Of a DNA stretch of 64,000 bases, positions 11,048 through 21,591 are shown in pieces (position 1 is the first letter of the stretch; each line of letters opens with the position of its first letter). The position numbers and the translations under genes are program-made. Below the pieces are notes generated by a model. That model did no database searches, had not been told where the DNA came from, and saw only the letters and a program-made list of their open reading frames with translations. Source of the stretch: Rhodoplanes tepidamans (GTDB lineage Bacteria > Pseudomonadota > Alphaproteobacteria > Rhizobiales > Xanthobacteraceae); the NCBI RefSeq assembly GCF_030813915.1, contig NZ_JAUSUJ010000026.1, forward strand, positions 1 to 64,000, read 5' to 3'.

Positions 11048-11086
11048 TAAGGACGGCTCGGCAATGACTCGTCCGAGCCTCCCCCG

Positions 11087-11128
11087 CCCTTCGAGGCTCG
11101 CTTCGGTCGCACCTCGGGACGAGGGCGG
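11087..11128. repeat. partial copy of the 41.6-kb repeat (family 2)
   Basis: CCCTTCGAGGCTCGC then CGCACCTCGGGACGAGGGC resembles the two arms of the full repeat at 41626-41732 with the centre missing. It lies in the 130-bp gap between the amidohydrolase and the first PLP-enzyme gene. Confidence 0.6.
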
Positions 11129-11177
11129 ATCGATCCGGGTCGCAACGAAACAACTCATCACCTGACGGAAGGACATC

Positions 11178-12674
<1,497 letters not shown>

Positions 12675-12682
12675 TTCGCGTG

Positions 12683-12785
12683 GTCATTCCGGGGCGGCGC
12701 GTAGCGCCGAACCCGGAATCCACTCACATCCTCGGAGCTCGCCGCTGGATTCCGGGTTCGCACCTTCGGTGCGCCCCGGAATGAC
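12683..12785. repeat. dispersed palindromic repeat, family 1, copy 3
   Basis: A 103-bp copy beginning GTCATTCCGGGGCGG nine bases after the stop of the first PLP-enzyme gene and ending CCCCGGAATGAC, 22 bp before the chosen start of the second. The inner arm TGGATTCCGGGTTCG pairs with CGAACCCGGAATCCA. Confidence 0.93.
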
Positions 12786-12807
12786 GGCGCACCCACGGCT
12801 GCCTCAC

Positions 12808-14103
12808 ATGAGCTACGACGCCTCCGTTCCCCACTTCGTCTGTCACGGCTGCGGCGCGCGCGTCGCGATCGACGCGGTGCTGCCCTTCGCCTGTCCGAAC
12901 GCCGCCGCCGGCGACGACGTCGATCACCTGCTGGTGCCCGAGGACGTCGCCGTGTTCTCGTCGGGCGGCGAGGACGATCCGTTCCTGCGCTACCGCGCGC
13001 TCCTGTCGCCCTACCGGCTGGCGCGGGCGGCGGGCCTCTCCGACGACGCCTGGGCCGATCTCGTCGGCGCGCTCGACCGGCGGCTGATCGCGGTCGACGG
13101 CCGCGGCTTCCGGGTCACGCCGATGACGCGCGAGGACGCGCTGGCCGAGGCGATCGGCCTCGCCGGCCCGCTGCGCGTCAAGAACGAGACCGGCAACGTC
13201 TCGGGCTCGCACAAGGCCCGGCACCTGATGGGCGTGATGCTGTATCTGCGGGTGCTGGACGCCGCGCGGCTGCCGGTCGGCGACGGCCTGCGGGTGCGCA
13301 GGCTGGCGATCGCCTCGTGCGGCAACGCGGCGCTGGCCGCCGCCGTGGTGGCGCGGGCGGCCGAGTGGCCGCTCGACGTGTTCATTCCCCCCGACGCCAG
13401 CGCCGCCGTGGTGGCGCGGCTGAAGGATCTCGGCGCCGCCGTGACGGTGTGCGACCGCCGGCCCGGCGAGACGGGCGATCCCTGCGTGACGGCGTTCCGC
13501 GCCGCGGTGCGCGCCGGCGCGCTGCCGTTCGGCGTGCAGGGGCCGGACAACGGCCTCGCGGTCGAGGGGGCCCGCACGCTCGGTTTCGAGATCGCCGAGA
13601 CGCTCGCATCCGAAGGCGGCGATCCGGGCACGCTGTTCGTGCAGGTCGGCGGCGGCGCGCTCGCCAGTGCGCTGGCGCAGGGGCTCGGCCTCGCCGTCGC
13701 GGCCGGGCGCCTGTCCCGCGTGCCGCGCCTCGTCGCGGTGCAGACCGCCGGCTGCGCGCCCCTCGCGCGGGCCCAGGGCAAGGCGGCGGGAACCGACCTC
13801 GCCGCGGCCGCCCAGCATCGCACCCGCTACATGTGGGCGTGGGAGACGACGCCGCACAGCCTCGCCCACGGCATTCTCGACGACGAGACCTACGACTGGC
13901 TCGAGATCCTGAAGGGCGTTCGTGCGAGCGGCGGCGACGTGGTGGTCGCCGACGAGCCGGCGGTGGCGCGCGCCTGGGATCTCGGCAGGCGGCACACGAC
14001 GATCGCCGCCTCGGCGACCGGCACGGCCGGCCTCGCCGGCCTGCTCGCCGGGCCGCTGCCGGGCGGGCCCGTCACGGTGCTGTTCTCCGGCGTCGATCGC
14101 TGA
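12808..14103 (+). CDS. threonine-synthase-like PLP enzyme with N-terminal Cys motif
   Basis: A 431-residue fold-type II PLP enzyme unlike its upstream neighbour. The N-terminus has CHGC (residues 12-15) and another Cys at 29, reminiscent of the small metal-ribbon start of threonine-synthase-like proteins. Lys136 in SGSHKAR is the probable PLP lysine, SCGNAAL the substrate loop and VGGGAL the phosphate loop. It may be a lyase acting on a diaminopropionate- or serine-type product of purine degradation, but that is inferred from position only. The ATG at 12808 was chosen because earlier in-frame starts lie inside the repeat. The 3' end overlaps the convergent epimerase gene by 32 bp. Confidence 0.83.
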   Translation: MSYDASVPHFVCHGCGARVAIDAVLPFACPNAAAGDDVDHLLVPEDVAVFSSGGEDDPFLRYRALLSPYRLARAAGLSDDAWADLVGALDRRLIAVDGRGFRVTPMTREDALAEAIGLAGPLRVKNETGNVSGSHKARHLMGVMLYLRVLDAARLPVGDGLRVRRLAIASCGNAALAAAVVARAAEWPLDVFIPPDASAAVVARLKDLGAAVTVCDRRPGETGDPCVTAFRAAVRAGALPFGVQGPDNGLAVEGARTLGFEIAETLASEGGDPGTLFVQVGGGALASALAQGLGLAVAAGRLSRVPRLVAVQTAGCAPLARAQGKAAGTDLAAAAQHRTRYMWAWETTPHSLAHGILDDETYDWLEILKGVRASGGDVVVADEPAVARAWDLGRRHTTIAASATGTAGLAGLLAGPLPGGPVTVLFSGVDR

Positions 14104-14920
14104 CGCCGGGCAGCAGATCCGCGGCGCGCGGCGCGAAGCCGCGCGCCGCGAAGCCGAAGTCGTTCGCCGCCGGCGAGGCGTCGAACACCAGGTCGCGGTT
14201 CATCCGCTCGGCCATTCCGGGCGTGAGGTCGGCGCCGCCGGGCAGCCACCGCGCCAGCGCGATGCCGGCGCGGATCAGCGGCAGCGGCACGGAGACGATC
14301 CGCGGCGTCCGGCCGAGCGCCGCGAACACCCGCTCCACCATGTCGCGATAGCGCAGCGTCTCGCCGCCCGTGATCGCGTAGACGTGGCCCGCCGCCGCGG
14401 GCGCGGCCAGCGCCGCCAGGCAGGCCGTCGCGACGTCATCGGCGTGGATCGGCTGGCGCCGCCCGGCCGCTTCGCCCAGCACCGGAAACGCCCCGACGCG
14501 GCGGACGATCGCGGCGATGCGGCTGACATTGCCGTCGCGGCCGTGGCCCCAGATCAGGGTCGGCCGCAGGATCGTCCAGGCGATGCCGCGCGGTTCGGCC
14601 CAGGCGATCAGCCGCTGCTCGCCCGCGGCGAGGCGCGCCGCCACGGCCTGCTCGCCCGGGTCCCCGGCCGACGCCTTGGTCAGCACGCTGGTCGAGGAGA
14701 GCGCGACGATGTGGCGGACGCCGTGCGCCTCGAGGCGACCGAAGAGCTCCGGCACGCCCCAGATCGGCGCGAGGCTGACCCAGTCCGGCACCGGTTCGGA
14801 GGGAGCCCGGCCCGGATCGTCGCGGCGCGACAGCGTCACCACCGGCCCGCGGTCGCGCAGCCGCGGCAGCAGGCCGTCGGCCACCAGGCTGCCCGCCCCG
14901 AGGACGCCGATCGGGGTCAT
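14072..14920 (-). CDS. NAD-dependent epimerase/dehydratase-like protein
   Basis: A 282-residue extended-SDR-type protein. The N-terminal GVLGAGSLV is a slightly unusual Rossmann loop (GxGxxx), followed by VALSSTSV, an IWGHGRDGN segment and the IHADDVA motif common in sugar-nucleotide epimerase and NmrA-like proteins. The usual YxxxK is not evident, so catalysis is doubtful and a binding or noncanonical role is possible. Its ATG is two bases after the stop of the upstream glycosyltransferase, indicating translational coupling and a role in the same glycan pathway. Confidence 0.8.
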   Translation of the reverse strand: MTPIGVLGAGSLVADGLLPRLRDRGPVVTLSRRDDPGRAPSEPVPDWVSLAPIWGVPELFGRLEAHGVRHIVALSSTSVLTKASAGDPGEQAVAARLAAGEQRLIAWAEPRGIAWTILRPTLIWGHGRDGNVSRIAAIVRRVGAFPVLGEAAGRRQPIHADDVATACLAALAAPAAAGHVYAITGGETLRYRDMVERVFAALGRTPRIVSVPLPLIRAGIALARWLPGGADLTPGMAERMNRDLVFDASPAANDFGFAARGFAPRAADLLPGVSDRRRRTAP

Positions 14921-14922
14921 GA

Positions 14923-15789
14923 TCAGCTCCGGCGGCGCACGAGCCGCGTCGTGGCAACGAGACCGAAACGCAGCCAGATGCCGGCCATGACCAGCGCGGT
15001 CAGCGGCGCCGGATAGCGGCTGCGATAGAACTTGCGATAGAAGCGAGCCATGCCGCGATGCTTGTGCCATTCGGTGGCGATCGGGTGCGGCCGGCTGCTG
15101 ACGCCCTTCTGGTGGATCACCCGCGCCTCGGGCGTGAACACGATCGAAAATCCGCCGCGGCGGAAGCGCAGGCACCAGTCCAGATCCTCGCAGTGGAGGA
15201 AGTAGCGGTCGTCCATCAGGCCGACGCTGCGCATCGCGTCGCGCCGCACCAGCATGCAGGCGCCCGAGATCGCCTCGACCTCGACCGGTCCGGCCGGCAG
15301 CGGCGCGTGGTGCAGGCCGACGCCGGTGAGTCCCGGCACCCTTCCGCCGAGGCGCGCCAGCCCGAGCGCCGCGACCAGCGAGCGCCCCGGAGTCGGCTCG
15401 GCGCGGCGGCCGCCGGCCTGCTCGGAGCCGTCGGGGTTGAGGAGCAGCGGGCCGCTCATGCCGGCGCCGGGCCGGTCGGCCAGGATCCCGATCAGCCGCT
15501 CGATCGCGCCCGGCTCCGGCCGGCAGTCGGGATTGAGCAGCAGGACGAACTCGGAGGCGGTGCGGCCGATGCCGATGTTGCAGGCCGCGGCGAAGCCGAG
15601 ATTGCGGCCGTTGCGCACGATCGCGAGGCGTCCGCCGGCGTCGCGCAGCGCCCGCAGGCTGTCGTCGGCCGAGGCGTTGTCGACGACGACGACGCGCGCC
15701 ACCGCGGCGGTGCCCAGGACGGCGTCGACCGTCTGCTTGAGGAACGCGCCGGCATTGTAGTTGACGACGACGACGTCGCAGGACGGCAC
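14923..15789 (-). CDS. GT2 glycosyltransferase (rhamnosyltransferase-like)
   Basis: A 288-residue cytoplasmic or peripheral GT-A enzyme. VVVVNYNAG begins the nucleotide-sugar fold, VVDNASAD and LLNPDCRPEP give the acidic metal-binding region, and HCEDLDWCLR the ED acceptor/base motif of rhamnosyltransferase-like proteins. The GTG at 15789 was chosen because GAGAGG lies five bases upstream; another GTG at 15819 would add ten residues. It is in a leftward trio with a second GT2 gene and an epimerase-like gene, probably for a cell-surface polysaccharide. Confidence 0.9.
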   Translation of the reverse strand: MPSCDVVVVNYNAGAFLKQTVDAVLGTAAVARVVVVDNASADDSLRALRDAGGRLAIVRNGRNLGFAAACNIGIGRTASEFVLLLNPDCRPEPGAIERLIGILADRPGAGMSGPLLLNPDGSEQAGGRRAEPTPGRSLVAALGLARLGGRVPGLTGVGLHHAPLPAGPVEVEAISGACMLVRRDAMRSVGLMDDRYFLHCEDLDWCLRFRRGGFSIVFTPEARVIHQKGVSSRPHPIATEWHKHRGMARFYRKFYRSRYPAPLTALVMAGIWLRFGLVATTRLVRRRS

Positions 15790-15866
15790 GGCAGCCTCTC
15801 GGCCCGAAAGAGCGGGCACCGGCCCGGAACGGCGGGCATCGGCCCGAACAGAACGTGCCGCGCGTC

Positions 15867-16817
15867 CTAGGGGGGCGCTCCCGGGTTGTCAATCGCGCCG
15901 GCGGCGAGCCGGCGGCCGTCACGCAGGCCGCGCAGGACGTGGCGCAGCCGGCACAGCCGCTGCGGCGCGAAGATCAGATGCGCGGCGACGAGCCCCGCGG
16001 TGCGGCGCAGGTCGGCGCGCCGCCATTCCGGCGGCGCGTAGGGCCGCCGCCACAGCGCGACGCTGTTGCGGACCAGCCAGTAGCTGCGCTCCGGCGGATA
16101 GTGCGCCAATGTCGGCGCGAGCCGGCCCGGCAGGCCGGGGAAGCGGCCCTGGCCGAGCGCGTGGTCGAGCCGCGCGTCGGCGACGCCGAGGAGCCGCCAG
16201 CCGGCGGCGCGGGCCCGAAGGCTCCAGTCGGTGTCGACGTGCTCGATGAACAGCGCCGCGTCGAACGGGCCGACCGCGGCGACGGCGGCGAGATCGATCA
16301 GCGAGCCGGAGGAGAGCAGAAAGTCGGTCTCGACCACGGCGCCCGCCGCCGGCCGGAGTCGCGTCAACCGGCGGCGGCCGAGCCGGACGAAATGCCCGTC
16401 GCGGCCGCCGGCGCGGTCGCGCCACAGCGGCCCCGCCGCCGCGACGCGGCCTGTCCCGCCGGAAGGCGCCGTGATCGCGGCGTGCAGCCGCGCCACCATG
16501 TCCGGGCCGGGCACGCTGTCCTGGTCGAGCAGCAGGAGATGCGTCGCGCCGCGCGCGTCCGCCCAGCGGGCGGCGGCGTTGTAGGCGGCGCCGAGCCCGA
16601 GATTCCGGTCCGGCACGAGGACCTCGACCGTGGCCGGCATCGCGCCGGCCGGCGTCGCACCGTCGTTGGCGACCACCAGCACGCCGGCGACCTGCGGCGT
16701 CACGGCGGCGAGCACGTCGTCGAGAACCGCCGGATCGGGACGATGACAGACGACGACGGCGCGGCAGCGTGCCCGCGCCGAAGCCGCGTCGTCGCCCGCC
16801 GGCAGCCCGTCCCGCAT
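15867..16817 (-). CDS. GT2 glycosyltransferase (rhamnosyltransferase family)
   Basis: A 316-residue GT2 enzyme. VVVCHRP starts the fold, VVANDG and LLLLDQDSVP supply the acidic nucleotide-sugar/metal motif, and IEHVDTDWSLR the acceptor-side motif typical of RfbN-like rhamnosyltransferases. Sequence is distinct from the downstream GT2 gene, so two different linkages are likely. No clear ribosome site was found, so the start is uncertain. First gene of the leftward trio; it ends 33 bp from the regulator gene on the right, which has the same orientation. Confidence 0.88.
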   Translation of the reverse strand: MRDGLPAGDDAASARARCRAVVVCHRPDPAVLDDVLAAVTPQVAGVLVVANDGATPAGAMPATVEVLVPDRNLGLGAAYNAAARWADARGATHLLLLDQDSVPGPDMVARLHAAITAPSGGTGRVAAAGPLWRDRAGGRDGHFVRLGRRRLTRLRPAAGAVVETDFLLSSGSLIDLAAVAAVGPFDAALFIEHVDTDWSLRARAAGWRLLGVADARLDHALGQGRFPGLPGRLAPTLAHYPPERSYWLVRNSVALWRRPYAPPEWRRADLRRTAGLVAAHLIFAPQRLCRLRHVLRGLRDGRRLAAGAIDNPGAPP

Positions 16818-16849
16818 CGCCCTCCCCGCAGGCGCGGGGCGGCGACTCC

Positions 16850-17644
16850 TCAGTCGCCCAGCGCCGCGCGCGGAAACGCGTACTCGATGAGCCGCTGCTG
16901 GATCGCCGTCAAGTGCGCCCGCATGGCGTCCTCGGCGAGCGTCGCGTTGCGGGCCGAGATGGCGCTGGCGATGCGCCGGTGCGCCGTCGCGTAGACGGCC
17001 TGGTTGTTGATGCAGTGCGCGGTCTCGCGGCCGTGCCGCCAGCTGCCGTCGGCGGCCGTCTCCATCACGGCCTCGAAGATGGCGATCATCAGCGGGTTGC
17101 GGGTCGCCGCCGCGACCCGCCGGTGGAACGCCGCGTCGGCCTTCTCGTAGGACGTCGGATCGGCGGCGACGCGGCTCGCCTCCGCCGCCTCGAACAGCTT
17201 GTCGATGTCGCCCGGCGTGGCGCGCAGCGCGGCGAGCCGCGCCTGCATCGGCTCGATGGCGAGCCGCGCCTCCAGCGTGTCGACCGGATTGGTGAGCTTG
17301 GAGAGCTCGCGCACCAGCTCCGAGGCGGTCGGCCGCGCCTCGGCCACGAAGGTGCCGCGGCCCTGCTGGCGGATGATGCGGCCCTCCGCCTCAAGCGTGC
17401 CGAGCGCCTGGCGCACGGCGCGGCGGCTGACGCCGAGCTCGTCGGCGAGATTGCGCTCCGGCGGCAGCCGGCCGTCGTGGCCGAACCGCTCCGACGTGAT
17501 CAGCTCGCGCAGCCGCTGCAGCGCGAGATGCGAGGAGTCGTGCGCCGCGTCGAGCGCCTCGGGCGCCGCGATCAGACCGGGCGTCACGTCCCGGCTGCCG
17601 GCCTCGCCGCCGCGGCGCGATCTCACCTGATCGAGGCTGCTCAT
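16850..17644 (-). CDS. FadR/GntR-family transcriptional regulator
   Basis: A 264-residue regulator with an N-terminal winged HTH (LPPERNLADELGVSRRAVRQAL) and an all-helical FCD ligand domain. FadR-subfamily members usually sense organic acids. The start is fixed by an ATG with GGGAG about ten bases upstream; the upstream open frame is longer but covers the divergent promoter. It is divergent from the gentisate-dioxygenase-like cluster and probably represses it. An ACCAAT-N7-ATTGGT dyad lies between them. Confidence 0.92.
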   Translation of the reverse strand: MSSLDQVRSRRGGEAGSRDVTPGLIAAPEALDAAHDSSHLALQRLRELITSERFGHDGRLPPERNLADELGVSRRAVRQALGTLEAEGRIIRQQGRGTFVAEARPTASELVRELSKLTNPVDTLEARLAIEPMQARLAALRATPGDIDKLFEAAEASRVAADPTSYEKADAAFHRRVAAATRNPLMIAIFEAVMETAADGSWRHGRETAHCINNQAVYATAHRRIASAISARNATLAEDAMRAHLTAIQQRLIEYAFPRAALGD

Positions 17645-17786
17645 ATTGTTTGCTCCCTGCACGGTGCGGTGCACCCGTCTGCTGCGCCGGCGGGCGCCGG
17701 TTCGCCGCCCGTCGCACCGCGGCGCGGAAATCGATCGTGATTTCAGGCGCCGGCGGCATCGTGTGCAATGCATATCACGTGAGCTG

Positions 17787-17810
17787 GGACCAATAAAGAA
17801 GATTGGTGCC
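17787..17810. promoter_or_regulatory. candidate operator for the FadR/GntR regulator
   Basis: ACCAAT and ATTGGT are exact inverted repeats spaced 7 bp, extended imperfectly by GGG/GCC on the outside. The site is in an AT-rich stretch of the divergent region, 82 bp before the dioxygenase start. FadR-type proteins commonly bind short TGGT/ACCA dyads, though usually with a shorter spacer. Function is inferred. Confidence 0.5.
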
Positions 17811-17891
17811 AATTCCCCCCGTTGACGGAGAACCCTCTGCTGCTAGCCTTTCGTCATTGGTTCCGCCGACGCATCCCCGATGGAGTCCTCC

Positions 17892-19040
17892 ATGTCGACG
17901 AACGTGCATCGTCTCCCCAACCGCGACACCGCGCTGAAGGCGCTCTACGACGAGATCGGCGCCAAGAACATGTTCCCCTTCTGGGCGACCTCCGCGGACG
18001 TCCAGAACGACGAGATCAAGCAGCTGATGGCGACCTCGCGGGCGGTGCCATTCCTGTGGCGCTGTGCGGAGGACATCGAACCAATCCTCAATCGCGCCGT
18101 CGAATTGGTCACGATGGACGACTCCGAGCGCCGCTCGCTGGTGCTGGTGAATCCGGGGCTGGCGCCGAAGCGCGCCACCGTCTCCACCATGTACACGGCG
18201 TACCGGCTCAACGACGCCGACGAGATCATGCCGCCCCACAAGCACTCGCCGAGCGCGGTGCGGTTCGGCCTCAAGGGCAAGGGCAACTTCACCGGCGTCG
18301 ACGGCGAGAACATCGTGTTCGGCCCCGGCGACCTCGTGCTCACCCCCAACGACACCTGGCACAATCACGGCACCGTCGGGGGCGAGCAGGCCCTCAATCT
18401 CTCGGTCCTCGACTTCCCGCTGGTCGAGACCCTCAACGCCGTCCACTTCGACCACAACTACATGGAAGAAGAGAACGGCGTGATGGTGCACAAGAAGCAG
18501 CAGTCGGAGCGCTTCCCGTCCGACTACTCGCAGCGCATCTACGGCTACGGCGGCCTGATGCCCCGCTTCGCCAGCAAGGAGAAGCGCGGCGCCGGCTTCT
18601 CCTCGCCGATGTTCGTCTATCGCTGGGACATGATGCGCGAGCTGCTCGAGCGTCACAAGGACTGGGACGGCGACGCCCACGAGGCCCTGATGGTCGAGTA
18701 CATCGACCCGACAAGCGGTCAGCCGGTGTTCAAGACCATCACGTTCTTCGTGCAGATGCTGCGGCCCGGCGAGCGCACGCTGCCGCTGCGCCAGACCGCC
18801 AACCTGCTCGTCGCGCCGTTCGAGGGCAAGGGCCACTCGATCGTCGACGGCCAGCGCTTCGACTGGAACGCGCACGACACGCTGGCGGTGCCGGGCGGCA
18901 CCTGGTGCGAGCACGTCAACGGCTCCGACAAGGACCCGGTGTTCCTGTTCGTCGCCAGCGACGAGCCGACCCAGAAGAAGCTCGACCTCTATCGCAAGTG
19001 GGGCAAGACCAAGGACGACGGCATCGTCCGCCTCGTCTGA
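17892..19040 (+). CDS. gentisate 1,2-dioxygenase-like cupin
   Basis: A 382-residue bicupin. The first cupin carries PPHKHS (His116, His118) and NDTWHNHG (His157, His159), the Fe(II) ligand region; VNPGL near residue 87 and the FLWRCAED segment resemble gentisate and related salicylate/1-hydroxy-2-naphthoate dioxygenases. It would cleave the aromatic ring to a maleylpyruvate-type product. The ATG at 17892 has GGAG six bases before it; an in-frame ATG four codons upstream is less well placed. A GST gene downstream could provide maleylpyruvate isomerase, but no fumarylpyruvate hydrolase is seen. The exact substrate is not certain. Confidence 0.88.
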   Translation: MSTNVHRLPNRDTALKALYDEIGAKNMFPFWATSADVQNDEIKQLMATSRAVPFLWRCAEDIEPILNRAVELVTMDDSERRSLVLVNPGLAPKRATVSTMYTAYRLNDADEIMPPHKHSPSAVRFGLKGKGNFTGVDGENIVFGPGDLVLTPNDTWHNHGTVGGEQALNLSVLDFPLVETLNAVHFDHNYMEEENGVMVHKKQQSERFPSDYSQRIYGYGGLMPRFASKEKRGAGFSSPMFVYRWDMMRELLERHKDWDGDAHEALMVEYIDPTSGQPVFKTITFFVQMLRPGERTLPLRQTANLLVAPFEGKGHSIVDGQRFDWNAHDTLAVPGGTWCEHVNGSDKDPVFLFVASDEPTQKKLDLYRKWGKTKDDGIVRLV

Positions 19041-19117
19041 TCTCGTCAGGACCTCGGCGCGACGCCGCGCGCTGCGCGGCGCCGCACCCCCGTGCCGAAC
19101 CGACGAACGAGGCTCCC

Positions 19118-20245
19118 TTGCTGTCGCACGCCAACACCACGCTGGTCTCGCATATCGACTGCCCCGGTGGCGGGCAGGTCTGGGTCGAAGGCACCACGAT
19201 GTTCGTGGGCCACCAGCGCCCGACCAGCGGCACCACCATCGTCGACGTCTCCGACCCGGCGAAGCCGCGCCACCTCGCCACCATCGACGTCCCGGACGGC
19301 TGGCATTCGCACAAGGTGCGGGTCGCCGGCGACGTGATGGTCGTCAACATGGAGAAGTTCGGCAAGTCGGCGCCCGACCAGGTCGGCGGCGGCCTGCGCA
19401 TCTACGACGTGTCCCGCCCGGAGACGCCGAAGCTGATCGGCACCTGGGACACCATGGGCGGCGGCGTCCACCGCTTCGACTTCGACGGCCGCTACGCCTA
19501 CATCTCGCCGACCGTCCAGGGCTATGTCGGCAATATCGTGATGATCCTGGATCTGATCGATCCGGCGAAGCCGACCGAGGTCGGCCGCTGGTGGATCCCG
19601 GGCCAGTGGACGACCGGCGGCGAGACGTATCCGTGGGCCGACTGGGTGCCGCCGCGCTGCCATCACCCGCTGCGCTTCGGCGACCGGCTCTATGTCAGCT
19701 ACTGGCACCACGGCTTCTTCATTCTCGACATCTCCGACATGTCGAAGCCGACGCTGGTGTCGCACGCCAACACCAGCCCGAGCTTCCCGCACCCGACCCA
19801 CACCTGCCTGCGGTTCCCCCAGAAGCTGCACGGCCGCGACATCATGGTGGTGGCGGACGAGGACGTCGCCAAGCTGTGGCCGGCGGCCCCGAGCTTCGCC
19901 TGGGTCTACGACATCACCAACGAGCGGCTGCCGACCCCGATCGCCACCTTCCAGGTGCCGGGGCTCGACATCGACGGCCGGCCGCAGCCTCCGATGACCG
20001 GCTGCCATCAGCCGTCCGAGCGCTTCGTCGGCTCGATCGTGCCGTTCGCCTGGTTCGCGCAGGGGCTCCGGATCGTCGACTTCGCCGATCCGTTCCGGCC
20101 GCGCGAGGTCGGGCACTACCTGCCCGCGCCGGCGCCGGGCGCCGACCGGCCGTCCTCCAACGACGTGACGGTCGACTCCCGCGGGCTGATCTACCTGGTC
20201 GACCGCGTGAACGGCGTCGACATCATCGAGACGACCGCTTTCTGA
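19118..20245 (+). CDS. LVIVD-repeat beta-propeller protein
   Basis: A 375-residue protein built of repeated units of the form IVDVSDPAKP, IYDVSRPETP, ILDLIDPAKP, ILDISDMSKP and IVDFADPFRP, i.e. the LVIVD repeats of beta-propeller proteins. There is no signal peptide, so it appears cytoplasmic. Several His-rich spots (TCHH-like RCHHP, WHHGF, HPTHTC) suggest metal binding, and the layout recalls selenium-binding-protein propellers, but no function is established. The start is probably the TTG at 19118, five bases after GAGG; no suitable ATG exists. Sits between the dioxygenase and RidA genes in one operon. Confidence 0.8.
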   Translation: MLSHANTTLVSHIDCPGGGQVWVEGTTMFVGHQRPTSGTTIVDVSDPAKPRHLATIDVPDGWHSHKVRVAGDVMVVNMEKFGKSAPDQVGGGLRIYDVSRPETPKLIGTWDTMGGGVHRFDFDGRYAYISPTVQGYVGNIVMILDLIDPAKPTEVGRWWIPGQWTTGGETYPWADWVPPRCHHPLRFGDRLYVSYWHHGFFILDISDMSKPTLVSHANTSPSFPHPTHTCLRFPQKLHGRDIMVVADEDVAKLWPAAPSFAWVYDITNERLPTPIATFQVPGLDIDGRPQPPMTGCHQPSERFVGSIVPFAWFAQGLRIVDFADPFRPREVGHYLPAPAPGADRPSSNDVTVDSRGLIYLVDRVNGVDIIETTAF

Positions 20246-20273
20246 ACCGCGCTGCTGTCCCGAGGTGAGCACC

Positions 20274-20672
20274 ATGTCCGAGACGCTCGACAAGAAGCCC
20301 GACGTCTACGCGATCGGCAAGAAGAACCCGAACCTGCCGTTCCATCCCGCCGTGCGGGCCGGCGACTTCATCTTCGTCTCCGGACAGGTGGCGAAGGACG
20401 CCGACGGCAACATGCTGTCCGGCACCATCGAGGAGGAAACGGCCGGCACCATCGAGGCGATCCGCCGCATCCTCGCCGCGGAAGGCGCGACGCTCGCCGA
20501 CGTCGTGCGGGTCACCACCTATCTCGAGGACACTCGCGACTTCGGCCGTTACAACAAGGTGTTCGGCGAGCACTTCAAGGACGCCGTGCTGGCCCGCACG
20601 ACCGTCGAGGCGCGCGCCGTCATCAACACCAAGATCGAGATGGACGCCATCGCCTACAAGCCGCGCCGCTGA
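20274..20672 (+). CDS. RidA-family protein (reactive enamine/imine deaminase)
   Basis: A 132-residue single-domain RidA/YjgF protein with the characteristic FVSGQVAKD, the internal TVEARAV segment and a C-terminal EMDAIA. Members hydrolyse reactive enamines or imines; within catabolic operons some act as specific hydrolases or decarboxylase accessories. The ATG at 20274 follows GAGGTGAG. Its place between a ring-cleavage dioxygenase and an ABC importer suggests it removes a reactive nitrogen-containing intermediate, hinting that the substrate may be an aminated aromatic. That is inference. Confidence 0.88.
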   Translation: MSETLDKKPDVYAIGKKNPNLPFHPAVRAGDFIFVSGQVAKDADGNMLSGTIEEETAGTIEAIRRILAAEGATLADVVRVTTYLEDTRDFGRYNKVFGEHFKDAVLARTTVEARAVINTKIEMDAIAYKPRR

Positions 20673-20742
20673 GGCGCGGCCGCGACGCCGCGCGCGTCCC
20701 GTCGGGCGCGCGATCCGAAGCCCCGAACCGCCGAGCGAAGCC

Positions 20743-21591
20743 GTGCTGTCCATCGCCCCCGCGCCGTCCGTCGCCGAGCCCGAGCCGCCGCCGTCCGCCG
20801 CGGCGCCGGCCCACATCGCCGGACGCGGAATCAGCGTCGACTTCGCCCACGACGGGGTCGTCCAGCGGGTGCTCAGCGGCATCGACATCGACGTCGCGCG
20901 CGGCAGCTTCGTGTCGCTGATCGGCCCGTCCGGCTGCGGCAAGAGCACGCTCCTCAAGGTGATGGCCGGTCTGCTGGCACCGAGCGAGGGCACCATGACG
21001 GTCGGCGGCCTGCCGCCCGGCGAGGCGGCGAAGCGCCACATGATCGGCCTCGTCTTCCAGGAGGCGACGCTGCTGCCGTGGAAGACGGCGCTGGAGAACG
21101 CCGCCTTCCTGCTGACCGTCGGCGGCCGCGCGACCCCGAAGGACGTCGCCCTCGACAAGGCGAACGAGATGCTGCGCCTGGTCAAGCTGGAGGGCGCCGC
21201 CCGCAAGCTGCCGTCGCAGCTCTCCGGTGGCATGCGCCAGCGCGTCGCCATCGCGCGGGCGCTGGCGCTCGATCCCGAGGTGCTGCTGATGGACGAGCCG
21301 TTCGGCGCGCTCGACGCCATCACGCGCGAGGAGATGAGCCGCGGTCTCCTGGAGATCTGGGAGCGCACCGGCAAGACCATCGTGCTGGTCACTCATTCGA
21401 TCGACGAGGCGGTGTTCCTGTCGCGCGACGTGCACGTGATGGCGACCGGCCCGGCCCGCATCATCGAGACGCTGCCGATCGACCTGCCGCCGCATCGCGA
21501 CGAGGAGACCTTCAACCTTCCCGCCTTCGGCGAGGCGGAGGCGCATCTGCGCCGCCTGCTGATCCAGGGCCACGCGGGGGAGCACCGATGA
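20743..21591 (+). CDS. ABC transporter ATP-binding protein (nitrate/taurine/NMT1 type)
   Basis: A 282-residue ATPase: Walker A GPSGCGKST at 61-69, Q-loop FQEATLLPW, signature LSGGMRQR and Walker B LLMDEPFGALDA, then the switch His in VTHSIDEA. The pattern is that of SsuB/TauB/ThiZ-type importers. The GTG start at 20743 is the only plausible one in this frame. Its stop overlaps the ATG of the permease gene (ATGA), so the two are translationally coupled. Confidence 0.93.
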   Translation: MLSIAPAPSVAEPEPPPSAAAPAHIAGRGISVDFAHDGVVQRVLSGIDIDVARGSFVSLIGPSGCGKSTLLKVMAGLLAPSEGTMTVGGLPPGEAAKRHMIGLVFQEATLLPWKTALENAAFLLTVGGRATPKDVALDKANEMLRLVKLEGAARKLPSQLSGGMRQRVAIARALALDPEVLLMDEPFGALDAITREEMSRGLLEIWERTGKTIVLVTHSIDEAVFLSRDVHVMATGPARIIETLPIDLPPHRDEETFNLPAFGEAEAHLRRLLIQGHAGEHR

